Below are positions 1 through 13,100 of a stretch of 64,000 bases of DNA, one piece after another. The notes under the pieces are model-generated. The model saw only the letters and a program-made list of their open reading frames with translations, did not search any database and was not told where the DNA came from. The position numbers and the translations under genes were made by a program. The first letter of the stretch is position 1. Every line of letters begins with the position of its first letter. This DNA is from Nautilus pompilius (Eukaryota > Mollusca > Cephalopoda > Nautilida > Nautilidae): contig JACATO010000654.1 of the NCBI GenBank assembly GCA_018389105.1, forward strand, positions 558,001 to 622,000. Direction: 5' to 3'.

Positions 1-9
1 TGGACTTAC

Positions 10-1148
10 CTGGCGGAGTGCAGGCTTTCGGATTCAGGAATATGTCATCAATAGCTATATCTGCTCGGTAACCACTTCCCTTTATCGCCTCAAAAACGAT
101 CTGGAAAATTTAAAATGTAAATAATTGTTTAAAAATAATAAACACCTATTTGAGGCAGTTTTTAAATTGGTTCACCAAATAAAAACCATGGATTTAACCC
201 TCCATATACCATGCCAGATTTTACCTTACCTATGTCACATGACATCTCGATCTTAAAGCACCAGTTAGTTAGTAATTCAACTGAACTGGCCGTGTAACTC
301 GTCATGCAAAATATAATATTAATGGAGGAGATACTGTGAGCTACAATCTCCATGGCTCAATCTGTGTTATAATACATGTTTAAGGGTAGAGACTTCAGGG
401 TTAAATAGAGCAAATAGTTTTGGTAATGTAGTCTAAAATCCAGAAATATCTCATTCATACTGGATGCAGCTGTATGAGTTTTCTTGCTCATAATTAGAAG
501 CTAGAAACCGGACGTGGGACCGGTTACTACACACATGCGCAGCAGAGAAAATTATCAGAACTCCCCTTATTTAGATGTGGGAGGAAACCGGAACATGGGG
601 ATTCAGCCTGGTTAGTTTCTAATTAAAAGTGTGAAGAATTCTTTAGAAAAGCTTTCCAACGCAGTAATTATTGAAAATATACTTGCAAAGGATTACCGAC
701 ATCTTAGCACTCGAACGGTTTACCTGGAATTTTGTATTCGTGTAGATCGATACCGTTCCTCTTCGCCAATAGTTTCCCTGATTAAAGGAACGCGTCCACA
801 AAGGATTCGTCAGTTCGTTTAAGAGACCGCTCTTAGTAAGGTATACGTTTAACGTGCCGATCTGCTGGCCGTACATGTGGAAGAAAAAGTTAAGACATTG
901 TGCCGATCTATTGCTCTTGCTGTAGAATATCGGTGAGACCAAGCGAGCTTTGCTTTTTGGCGGCAGACTTCCCGATGTCTCAATGTACATGTAATGACCA
1001 AAAGCTGTTCCTGTAGTGTGGTCGGTTTTGGGTCCGGTCTGATAAGATGGGGTCGACCCATTTGTTCGTGTCCAGTCAAAGTCGTCAGTTTTGAGATCCT
1101 CACGATACCCGCAGATCATTGGATCCTCAAAGTCACAGAAGTTATTAC
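10..1148 (-). CDS. MAM domain 20 (triad 7, position b), A and B fused; last exons in window
   Basis: Exon AB 724-1148 (425 nt) is a single exon: [40 protein letters not shown], then directly [45 protein letters not shown] and TKFQ. Exon C 10-100 reads [19 protein letters not shown] and ends ACTPP, with donor gtaagt at bases 1-9. The A/B intron present in every other domain is absent here. The gene continues past base 1. Confidence 0.92.
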
Positions 1149-4100
1149 CTGTAAAAAATTTTAAGATAGTAAAAAAAAAAGGAAAAGGAAAAATGTACGA
1201 ACGAACTTCTTTCACCAGAATCGCTCCTCTAAGGCGGGTGAAGTAGATTTATTTCCCCAAATTATCGGCATCTTTAAACTCTCTTACTATGACTGAAATT
1301 TTTTGCTGATCCCCTCATTATTATTAGTAATAATGACCCTGTCATACTGCTGTCGCTTCAAAAAAAAAATTTCTTTTTTTTTCAAAGATGGATAGCATTT
1401 CTTTTCCTGGTCTCAGAGCTTATAAACAACCGCTTTTGGACAGGTGAGCTATTCTGGTCTTCGTCGGTTACAGATAAAAAAATCACAGTAAATTTCTCGC
1501 AGATAATAAAGATGCTGTCAGGGATGTTGAGAGCGCAGGAAAGAGGTCGAGATCAGGAGCAGCAGCCAGATCCTTTATCTTTAAAGTTATCAGATAATAA
1601 AAACAATAAAATGGAAAAATAGCAGAAAGTCATACCATACTTGCAAATTCCCGAAGTGAAGCGAACATCGTCGATTGCTATATCCCCACGATAACTAGCT
1701 CCACGGAGCCCCTCAATTATAATCTGAAAAAAAAGATACGGATGCGAGCGAAAAAAAACAAAAACAAAACAAAATACATCACAACAAAACCCTCCAGAAT
1801 AATATCGTTTGTTTCCCCAGAAAACTGCTAAGGTACGCGCAGCCGAATCACGTGGCAGTGCAGTCGTATTATGGTCAAAGACTGTTGACCCCGGAGTTGG
1901 ATGGTGATCAATCGTGATGATGATTCTGGCTGTAATATTTTCACAATAAAGATGCATCCTTTGCACCACTACCATAGAAACTGACTCTACAAAACCAAAC
2001 ACTTAAACCCGTCAGTCCTGGAAGTATTTAAGAAACTCGGTTAATTTTTTTCTTTGAAGAAAAGGTCAAATAAAAGAAACTCTTTAGAGCAGAAATTCTT
2101 TCGTGAATAACATTAAATAGGCTGCCTGAAAATTAAAGGTATTCATCCTATTATTTCATCATACACTTAAGTACATACTAAAATTCTAAATCATACACTG
2201 TATTTACCTGAATGCAAGTGTTTCAATAGTCATGGACCGATGTAGATAAGAAAGAATTCAGAAAGTATCCCAATAATCAAAAATTAGGATTTTTACAAAT
2301 AATATAATAATAATTTAAAATAATTGGTTTTGAATATTTAAAGAATATTTTCCTGTCATACAAAGACGTTACCTTGTAAGAAGAAAATGGCCTCAGGCTC
2401 ATTGAGGCATGTTTCCACTTGTCACCCTGGTTTCCATGCTTATTCCAGATAATCTTCTTTGATGTGCTTGTTTGGTAGTATATGTTTAAGGTATTGATGT
2501 CTGTGCCATACATGTGATACCAGAAGTTGAAGCATCTGACAGTGCTGTCACTGATAGAGGGACCAATCAGACGAGCTACATCGTTGGGATGCCGAGGATT
2601 CGAGGTTTCTATATACATATACCATCCCGAAGCTGACGGAAGTTTGAAAAAATAAGTGCATATAAGATGGAAAGCAATCTTTATAAATATATACTGCATT
2701 AAAAAAATCTAATGTTTTTACAAATAAGTTACGTAGATCATATAAACTTTTTATCTCCCTGAGCGAATAAATGTTAACTTCGACCACTGGTAATCAAGGA
2801 TGGACTACTTTACTATTAAAATAGAGGAGACTAAGTTCGAAACTCGGTCAGGACTATCTCAGTTTTGATGTAACCTCTCTGGCATAGTTTCTTCTTTCTT
2901 TCTTCTTCACCAGCCAGTCGTGTACATTTTCTCCGGTTACTCTGGTTTCTTTCCAAAAACAAGGTCTTCTATTAGGGTTTATAAGTGCACACGATGGAGG
3001 TACCGAGGAAAACTCTTGAATTGTTCCGCTCAAGAGCTTCAAACCATACCTAGGTAACTACTTTCTCACTCACCAATGCTGGTACCCCACACCTCTCCCT
3101 CCAAGTTCACTTCTGTATGATATCCCTAGACCTCAAAACTCAGGGGAAAAGGCTTGACAACAAGAAGAAATGTACAGGTAAGATATCAACGATAACAGGG
3201 ACCGCTGAAATATCTCACACCCATAACTGTGGACGTATCTGATGAGGTGGCGTGTTGCCATGGTTACTGCTAACAAACATCATTGACCTGATACTTCTCA
3301 CTTCAGCAGGAGCCTACACCGAAACAAACCCTATTTAACGCATTAAAATGTTTTAAGGGAAACGTGAAAGAAAGAAATGTAGTGTAGATGTGACTTACAA
3401 TTTCCCAGCGTATGATCTACCACAGGACCGGTCATTTGCGAGCCTGTGGGGCCCTGGCTTCGTCTCCAGTCAAAGGAGTCTGATGTATCCTGTGACCATC
3501 TGCATAATCCTTGCTCAAAGGTGCAGTCATATACTGTTGGCACTAAAAACAGATTTTTATAAGCACGTAGACAAAAAAAGTCAAGGTTGAAGCCAAAGAG
3601 AGAAAAAAAAAGATGGGAGGGGGGGTAAGAAACGCGAGTTCTTAGAGCTACTACACAAAATGTCCTGAATGTCAGAGTCACTGCCTCAAAAGCAAACATT
3701 TGACTTGTATGGCTTATATTACTACATCACTGATGAATGGAGATAGTTACTGTGTAACGTGAAAAAACAAGATCCTCTGCGATACCATAACGGGGCTGAT
3801 ACAAGATAATTTCAGTAACATTCAATCATTTTAGAAATGTCGGTCGCTGGTCGAAACCGTAAACCATTTTACGTCATAGTTGTGCATAGTATTAAAGGGA
3901 GTTTAGCTGGTCATCACTACCTTGTAAGATCATGTTTACATGGAAGTTTGCGTCATTACTCCCACATCAAAAGAGGTCAGATGATAATATCACTAATTTT
4001 CTTACCCTCACTTCCAAGATACAAGATTGTGGACTCCGAAGTATCGATTAAAAACTTTCATTCAATTATTTTTGGCATTCATTTGATAATATAATTAATC

Positions 4101-7100
4101 ATCATAACCAAAATTATAAATAACAGTAATATTTGTTAAACTACATAGACTCCGGTCTCTCTTAGGCTAAGCTTAACATAAGAATGCCTACCTGGTGTTG
4201 ATCTCGGCAGCATTTTTGGTGTAGTCATCTGTGGAGCAGTTGTTGCTATTCCTGGTTTTGCATACGGCGGGATGGCTACAAAGTAAAATACAAATACATC
4301 GTTGTCATTAAAGAATACTATGTTTTAAAGATAGATTATCATAGCATTTAAAATACTCTGACGTGAAAGAGAGAAAGATGTTCTTTTCATCTTTCAAAAC
4401 CCTGCTCAAAATGGTGAAAAACGGTAAAGCAAAACACCTGTACACTTGCCTTTCAACATAAAAGGAGTGGAATTATTGATGAAACTTTTCAAGTACAGCA
4501 TGTCTTTCTTAGGCTGGAAATATTAACACTTGGGAAACCAAGAGGAAACCTAGCAGTTGTACCATTTGCTGACATAAGGGATAATCCAAACGACTAATTT
4601 GCCAATGAAGTCGGATAAAAAAGCTCCATTACCGTTATTACATTGTAAAAATGATGCGTTCTTCTAGTAAACAAAAAATATTTTGATAGTGTTCAAGATC
4701 ACACCTATGAAAACACCTTTTTTAAAAATATCTTTTAACGCGATTAAAAGCTGAAATATTTTAATGCAAATACCATTGTTTTTATACTTATAAAATATTC
4801 AGGCTGTCATTTTATTTGTAGAAAATTATTTTAAGTCAAAATGGGTTAGTAACACAAAATTGTCCATCATAGCCATTAATTTACTTAAAATGAATTTAAA
4901 GACATGACTTGTTTGAAAATGCGGATGCTATTATATCCTCGTTGTTTCCAGGTGAAAACTGATGTAATATTAACGGTTTTAATCGAAATCTGATGTAATA
5001 GCAACGATTTTAATTGAAAGCTGACATAATATTAACGATTTTAATCAAAAGCTGATGTAATAGCAACGATTTTAATTGAAAGCTGACATAATATTAACGA
5101 CTTTAATCAAAAGCTGATGTAATAGCAACGATTTTAATTGAAAGCTGACATTAACGACTTTAATCAAAAGCTGATGTAATAGCAACGATTTTAATTGAAA
5201 GCTGACATAATATTAACGATTTTAATCTAAAGCTGATGTAATATTAACGGTTTTAATCAAAATCTGATGTAATAGCAACGATTTTAATTGAAAGATGACA
5301 TAATATTAACGATTTTAATCAAAAGCTGATGTAATAGCAACGATTTTAATTGAAAGCTGACATAATATTAACGATTTTAATCTAAAGCTGATGTAATATT
5401 AACGGTTTTAATCGAAAGCTGACATAATATTAACGATTTTAATCTAAAGCTAATGTAATATTAACGGTTTTAATTGAAAGCTGACATAATATTAACGATT
5501 TTAATCTAAAGCTAATGTAATATTAACGGTTTTAATCGAAATCTGATGTAATAGCAACGATTTTAATTGAAAGATGACATAATATTAACGATTTTAATCA
5601 AAAGCTGATGTAATAGCAACGATTTTAATTGAAAGCTGACATAATATTAACGATTTTAATCTAAAGCTGATGTAATATTAACGGTTTTAATCGAAATCTG
5701 ATGTAATAGCAACGATTTTAATTGAAAGATGACATAATATTAACGATTTTAATTGAAAGCTGACATAATATTAACGATTTTAATCTAAAGCTAATGTAAT
5801 ATTAACGGTTTTAATCGAAATCTGATGTAATAGCAACGATTTTAATTGAAAGATGACATAATATTAACGATTTTAATCAAAAGCTGATGTAATATTAACG
5901 GTTTTAATCAAAAGCTGATGTAATAGCAACGATTTTAATTGAAAGATGACATAATATTAACGATTTTAATCTAAAGCTGATGTAATATTAACGGTTTTAA
6001 TCGAAATCTGATGTAATAGCAACGATTTTAATTGAAAGATGACATAATATTAACGATTTTAATCAAAAGCTGATGTAATATCAAAAGTTTTAATCGAAAG
6101 CTGATGTTATAGCAACGATTTTAATCGAAATCTGACGTTATAGCAATGATTTTAATTGAAAGCTGAAGAGTAATTGTTTTAATTGATGGTTCAGATCCAC
6201 TTAGAAATTCTAGTAACAAAAATAAGATGCACTCCAAGTGAAAAAATCCTGTTGTTTGATTATAAGGATGCCCAGCTGCAGCTACTGCCATATAATAAAC
6301 CAAATGTGAAACACTGCGAACTTACAAACACAAGTTTTATGTAGAAAGGTGTAGTCATCAAGAGCAATGTCTCCATGATAATCTGTACCACGTACTCCTT
6401 CAACAAGAATCTGAAATACAGCATAAAAATATGCTAAAATAAATTAGAAATTATGGAAGGACGATAACTATGTAAGCAGGTGCATTAGAAATTATATTAA
6501 AAAAGGATAATCTCCAGATTAAGAAACACTGTGACAATTAATATGTACTTCGTTATATTACGCATTATGTAGAAAGCAAAAACAGTCAGTACATTGATAG
6601 TGTTAGGCTTGAGCTGGTGGCATTTCTCTCAACCCATCTCTGTCACTTTCACTATCCAGCTCTCAAATATATTGTCTGTAACTTCTAAAATTACAAACAC
6701 TGAAAATCTATTAAAGGATGAAAGTTATCAAGTTTGATAATTAATTCTGTGAATTAAACCTAAAAAGCAAACAAATAACAATAAAATGTTGTAGAATTCT
6801 GTACCGTTTTCGTAGCCATTTTTATTTTTTAAATATACAGAGAGAGACAATATACCACCATAAAAGGGGTATGATAGATTTTGTGTGTACTAATATAGGA
6901 GCATACTCAGCAAGGAGTCCATGAGGGGACCAAAGATGTCACAGATTAAGTGCTCTAACAACCATCGAAACTATGGCTCCATCCTTATAATCTGGCTTTT
7001 CTCTTTTAGGGGTTGGCTGAATGAGGTTACTAAGTGACCAGTGAAAGTTATCTTATCGCAGCAAATTTATTCCTGAGTCGAATTAAACAAAGTATTTGTG

Positions 7101-10100
7101 CTCATATCTGAGGAGGCTGGTGAGAGAGAGATGGGAGAGAGAGATGAGAGAGAGAGAGAGATGGGAGAGAGATGGGAGAGAGAGAGATGGGAGAGGGGAG
7201 GGAGAGAGGGAGAGAGAGGGAGAGAGAGAGAGGGGAGGGAGAGAGGGAGAGAGATGGGAGAGATGGGAGGGAGGGAGAGGGAGAGAGAGAGAGAGAGAGA
7301 GAGATGGGAGGGAGGGAGAGGGAGAGAGAGGGAGAGAGAGAGAGAGAGAGAGATGGGAGAGAGAGATGGGAGAGAGGAAGAAAAGATGTCATCGTCAGTA
7401 ACTCAGACAGAAGCAGCTGCCTTTTGGCACCGCACTGTACCCACCATGTTACAAATTCAAAAAGCAGAAGGCAAAGCGTTCAGGAATAAAGTTTCTAGAA
7501 AGCGTAATTTCAAATAAAGTAGAAGGTTAACCCTGTAGTGCATTTTCATGGTTGGAATCGCAAACTGAGCATACAGCCATTTGTTCATCTGGGACCCACT
7601 CAGTGTCCACATCAGCGTCTTTGTCCCGCTGCTCATTAAGTAGATGTTGAGCGCACCTATCCCTGTCCCGTTCATATGATACCAGAATGTCATGCAAGAA
7701 TACATGTAGCCATTGAGATTCTCGCTGAGCAGCCAAGCCGTATCACCAGGTTTCCGAGGATAACTAGCTTCGAGGAACAAGTACTTTCCTAAGGAATTAT
7801 ACAAACAAAAGAGAACACAAGATTACATACGAAATATAAAAAAAAACAACACAGCTTTCTTTCGCTAAAGTCAGGATAAGTGAAGAGTTTGTTAAATCTT
7901 AAAGGAACTAATAGTGTTCTACAATTTATCGAAGGCAATGTACCAGCAGGTAGAAATAGTATCTCCTGGCGTGGAAAGTCCATTTGATAATTTAAAAGAA
8001 ACAAAACACAAGTTTTCTTTTCCTTTCTTTCGCATGGGGAAAGATTCCTGAAAACAATGAATAGAAGATTTCTCTTTTAAATCATCATGCCGAAAGCAGA
8101 GGACCTCCCTTCCTGTTGATTACGCAGGCCTATTGTTATCTACCTGTGTAATCTCCAATAGTGTGGTCTGTCGTGGGTCCGGTGTACTGGCTTCCTGTTT
8201 TACCATGTCCTATCAGCCAGTCAAACTGATCACCTGCATTCACGTTTATCCACGAACAGATTCCGCTCTCAAAATCACAGTTTCCTTAAAAGATAAAACG
8301 AAAATCTGAGTAAATTGCGTCATTCGTTGTTGTTGTTGTTCCGAAAATCTACCATAAACAAGCTCTTAGAAAACAATGCACACCTGAGGCTATCTCTGGT
8401 TATTTCCAGTAAATCTATTTCTCTGAATTTCTTAAATATTTGGTGGGATTAATACCTATAAATTACCTTTCTAACTTTAAAAATGCATAGAACATTTTTT
8501 TCTATAAGAGAATAAAATCAGAGCTGTTTTCTTTGTCGACTCCGTCATCAAACTTATAAATAATAAGTATCTTTATTATTTAATTGATTTGATTGTTGAA
8601 AAGTTCCAGATGAAATTTCAGAAATGATAATCATTTAAAACTTCTCTGCTTTATTACAAATATTCAAACAGTAAAAGGTTATTTAAGGTTTAGACATTAA
8701 AGTGGTTGGGTATGCAGTCTCAATCTAGTTTTCGTCTGTCGATAATCTAGAAAAATATCCTACAATGCAATGCTATAAAATTCGATTAGATTCTGCTCAT
8801 CCTTAAGAGCTGCTGAATGTGTAGCTATGACAGATAAAGTAAAACTCTCCAAGAAAAAAAAAACACACCAGAAATAACTCATTTTGAAATAATTGATCAA
8901 AAAATGTAAATGACAAAAGGAATTAGTCTTAGATCTGTTTTTGAAGACTACCAGACATTTTTACCGATTACATCTTGTCTTTGCAATATGGAAAATGTTT
9001 CTAAATTATCAACTGTCAGAAACTGGAATCAGATTATAAACACAGTTAGTTTAAGTTAGTTCCTGCAGTCAGTTGTCTAACTAACTCCCAACTCTAACGC
9101 ACCTGTTAACAGAAATACATCTGTATACACAAGACGTTTTGGGAAATGCATAACCAGAGTTTGCATATTTTGCTTCTTTATATGTTACATCACCACTGAT
9201 GTTTCTTTTAATTTGTATACAAGCTCTCTGAAGCTGACAGATGCATCGGTTTACCTGCAGAGATACTTGGGAACATAGTTTCAATCCAAGATCGCGCACC
9301 ACTTGTGATGAATGTAGTTTAAGGAGAGTGCGTGAGTCTTTCATTAAGGCAAAGGCCTTCAAGAATCAGGCAACCTGAAGGCCTTATCTGGTCTCACCCA
9401 TAAATTTGAGGAGACGCACTATCTATGGCAGAGATATCACAGTCAGAACGTCTCACCTCCACGCGTGAAGGTTGCTGCAGAAATCTGACAATTGTCGAAA
9501 GAAGTCAGAAGAGCTAACTCTCAATGGCAGATGCAGTGCTTAGCAACTTGCCGCATCTACCTGCCTACCCGGACGAACTACAAGGAAAGCGAAAGCTGTT
9601 TCCGTACAAGATGCGAGGACTGCGGGGAAATGACTCCACGTTGACTCGCAGAAGCGGTCGAACTTGCTGTAGAGAATTATACTATTTCATCAATATGTTG
9701 ATCTTTTCTTCTTAATAAATCACTCTTGGTGACTGAAATCGTTCCAACTACACATCATTACCCACTATGCCCCGATATAAAAAGTGTCAGCTCTCACCTG
9801 TGACTGGACATTCTCCGTTAGCTAATTTAAAGTCGTCAACAGCAATGTCGCTTTGATATCCGTTGCCCACAATACCTTCGAACTGCACCTGAAATGGACC
9901 GTTGCTGCTGACCCTCGCCTGGCCGAGTGACCAGAAATTACCTTGGTTACCAAACCTGGACCAGATTCTTCTTTTATTCTGATTTATTACGATGTAGACG
10001 TTAAGTGTACCAATATTTTTTCCATACATATGGAACCAGAAATTGACACATTTGCCCCTGGTTCCTGGGTAAGTGGGGCTGGTTAATATAGCATTGTCAC

Positions 10101-13100
10101 CTTGTTTTTTGGGAGAACTTGACTCGATGTATATGTAGTGACCTGTAATATATATATATATATAAAAAAAGACATTACACTACCAGTCAGAAGTCTGGGA
10201 GAGAGAGACCGGGATATTTGCGAGGAAAACAATTGCTTATGGAATTGTGCTCAATTCTAATTCGATACAGACTGTAGCGACTAGCTCTGGTGCTTGCCTT
10301 TATTAAAACGGTAACCAAGCAGAAAAAATAACAGAAAGAGACCAAAAACCCGGTCGCAATAAAGAACGTGTGCACTAAAAGCTGCATATATAGTCCAGGT
10401 AGGTAAAACTATTTTCTTAGGATTTTAATTTCGTCAACACGTGACTTAAACATCCTTCCAAATTAAATGTTTTTTAATAAAACCGAAAAATGACAAAGTG
10501 TTCTGCAAAATTATGTACGGTCACCATAGTAACCAAATTAATCGCCTGCTGAACTTCTTTTGAATAAAATCAACAGAAGTAGGAAATCCATGACGTCACG
10601 CTACGTCACCCAGTTATGGATTCTTGCATATCGTAACACCCCGACATCTGAATAATGTATAAATTAATCTTCAATATAGAAAGTTTTCTTTGTGCACATT
10701 GGCAAAAGAGTTTCCGTGGATGGCTTTAGCTTCGAGGTTGCCCAGGTATCCTGCCTAGCCAACACCCTCTGACATCTTGTGATTGATGCCCCCACCCTGC
10801 TGCTGCTATAGTCGGACAGACAAGCCGGAAAATTACAGAAGAATCCATAATTCTTACCACTGGATGTGCCATAGGTGTGATCATTGACTGGTCCAGTACC
10901 CACACTAGAAGTTCTTCCGGAACTGAGGTTCCAGTCAAATTTATCTGCTTTGGACTGGACAAAGCCACATAAGTTGATCTTCTCGAAAGGGCAGAAAGTA
11001 GCTGCAAATATACAATTTCAACGACAAGTTGATGTAAATTACTATAGGACTAAGAAATTTCTAAAAATCCAGATATTTATTGTATCAGTAAGTTTTAGTA
11101 ACTAATTCCATAGTACTTTTAACCTTGTCAACCCATTGTAAGGTCAGATCTGCATCTTGCCCCAAATCCACGTAGTTTAAATTACGAATGTATTGGCTAA
11201 ATATACGGCCAGGCCAACACAAATGCTAAGTGGTGCGTCTCGGGTGTTATAAGGTATGTAAAATAAAAGCGGTATGCAGAGATTTAATTAGTGTCAAAGG
11301 GATGTTTAAATGAAACTAGAGCTAAAGATCCACTAATCAATACATCAGAAAAGGAGAATAAGTGGGAAAAGTAAACAAGGATTCAAAATAGTCTACTATA
11401 GATATGACTTAGCAAAGTGGAAGAGTTGCTTCCCTTTTGCTATTTTTACATTAAAATTATTCTTTGGTTGTTTCTGTTTTGAATCTTTAAATAGGTTTAC
11501 CTTGTACATTTTTACAGCCGACGCTGGAATATGCGATGTCATCGACGGCAATATCTCCCTGATAGCTGATGCCCCTCAAACCTTCAAAAACTATCTGAAA
11601 AGTTAGACACACAATATGTACAGAAAGTAGTCCTCACTGTAAACCTTGGGAGGAATTACTAATCATTAACGACAGCAAGTAGGGGTCAAGTTAACCTGGC
11701 TAGAAAGCAGCTGTTAATCATATACATCATTTAGGGGCATATAAAACCCCTTGGAAGGCGTGTCCGATTATTTACAGTATGTAAAAAAGTGCATCAAAAT
11801 ATATTTTTTTGGAAATTCTGTGAATTTAAAATCATATTTAACTAAACATCACATGATTGGAAGTCAATAACCATTTCATCATGTGTCTTGCATTCCAGCC
11901 ATCAAACATCAAACAAGAACGATATATATATATAACCGCTACACCCAACTACCTGAAAATTTGCATTATAAAATATCGGTACAAAAGCTTGGTGCCAACT
12001 GTCGTCAATGGTTCCTTTTCTCGACCAAAGTCGACTTCGTTGACCTCTTCCTCTCACGTAAACATTCAGTGTATTCACATCTGGGCCGTACATCAAGTAC
12101 CAGAAGCTCAAGCAGGCGCTCTGCGTGGCAACGATGAATGGAGAGTGCATCTTGGCAGTGTCATTTGGCTTTCGTGGTGCTGATGTCTCGATAAATGCGT
12201 AGTGTCCAGTAGCTGAAATGGTGATTAGAAAATAACCTCAAACAAATGAGTGCCGATCGAAACGATGCCCGACGGACTTTCTTTAAGAGAATAAACTGCA
12301 CCAAGTTCTGTAGTTTATCGCTCTCTTGTATTAAAATAGAAGTGTCTATTTCACTTAAGAAAGAGATCGTGAAATCTTTAAGTGAAATTCCATTAAAAAA
12401 GTCAGCAAGTCTGACCGAGCAAGAGTAGCACTTGAAAAAATATTACAATGGAAAAAAAGTCCTTCCTCGATGATCCACTTGGTGCAAAGTTAGCGTATTT
12501 AACAGGTTTTAAAGTAGGATCAAAATCAACGCACTCAAAGAGAGTTACAATGAAGCTTTACGTATATATATATATATCGCCATTGTTAATCTTTAAAATC
12601 AGAGTATCCACAGATATTTACACTTACCGTTCCCAAAAGTATGATCAGTGCTTGGTCCAGTTCCAGAGGACATTGTCTTTCCTGAATTGATATTCCAGTC
12701 AAAATCATCTGATGTGTCCTGACCCCACTGACAAAATCCTTTTTCAAAGTTGCAGTCGTAAGAAGAAGGAGCTTAAAATAAAAGTAGCAGTGACAATTAG
12801 CACTATGAGTCAGGCTAATTTGTCGGAAAACGCATTTTCAGTGTCATAAAAAAAGATAGATTTATAACAAAGAAATATGTACTGATTAAGTCGACGTTTT
12901 TTCAGATATGTTTCCCTATTTAAATAAATATTATCGTGTGTTTAATATCAATTAATTACTTTTGATTTGTTTAATTATCATAAAGCAATCAGGATATGTT
13001 AATAAACATTATTATTCTTGTCGTTGTTCTGGAGTTTACTATTCTTAATTTGTAAAAGGTAGTGACGTAGAGTCGTAAGTGGATGGGGTGGTTGTCCGGA

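Noticed and set aside
7096-7517. Arg/Glu-rich and Ser/Leu-rich open frames
   Set aside because: They are translations of a GA microsatellite tract.
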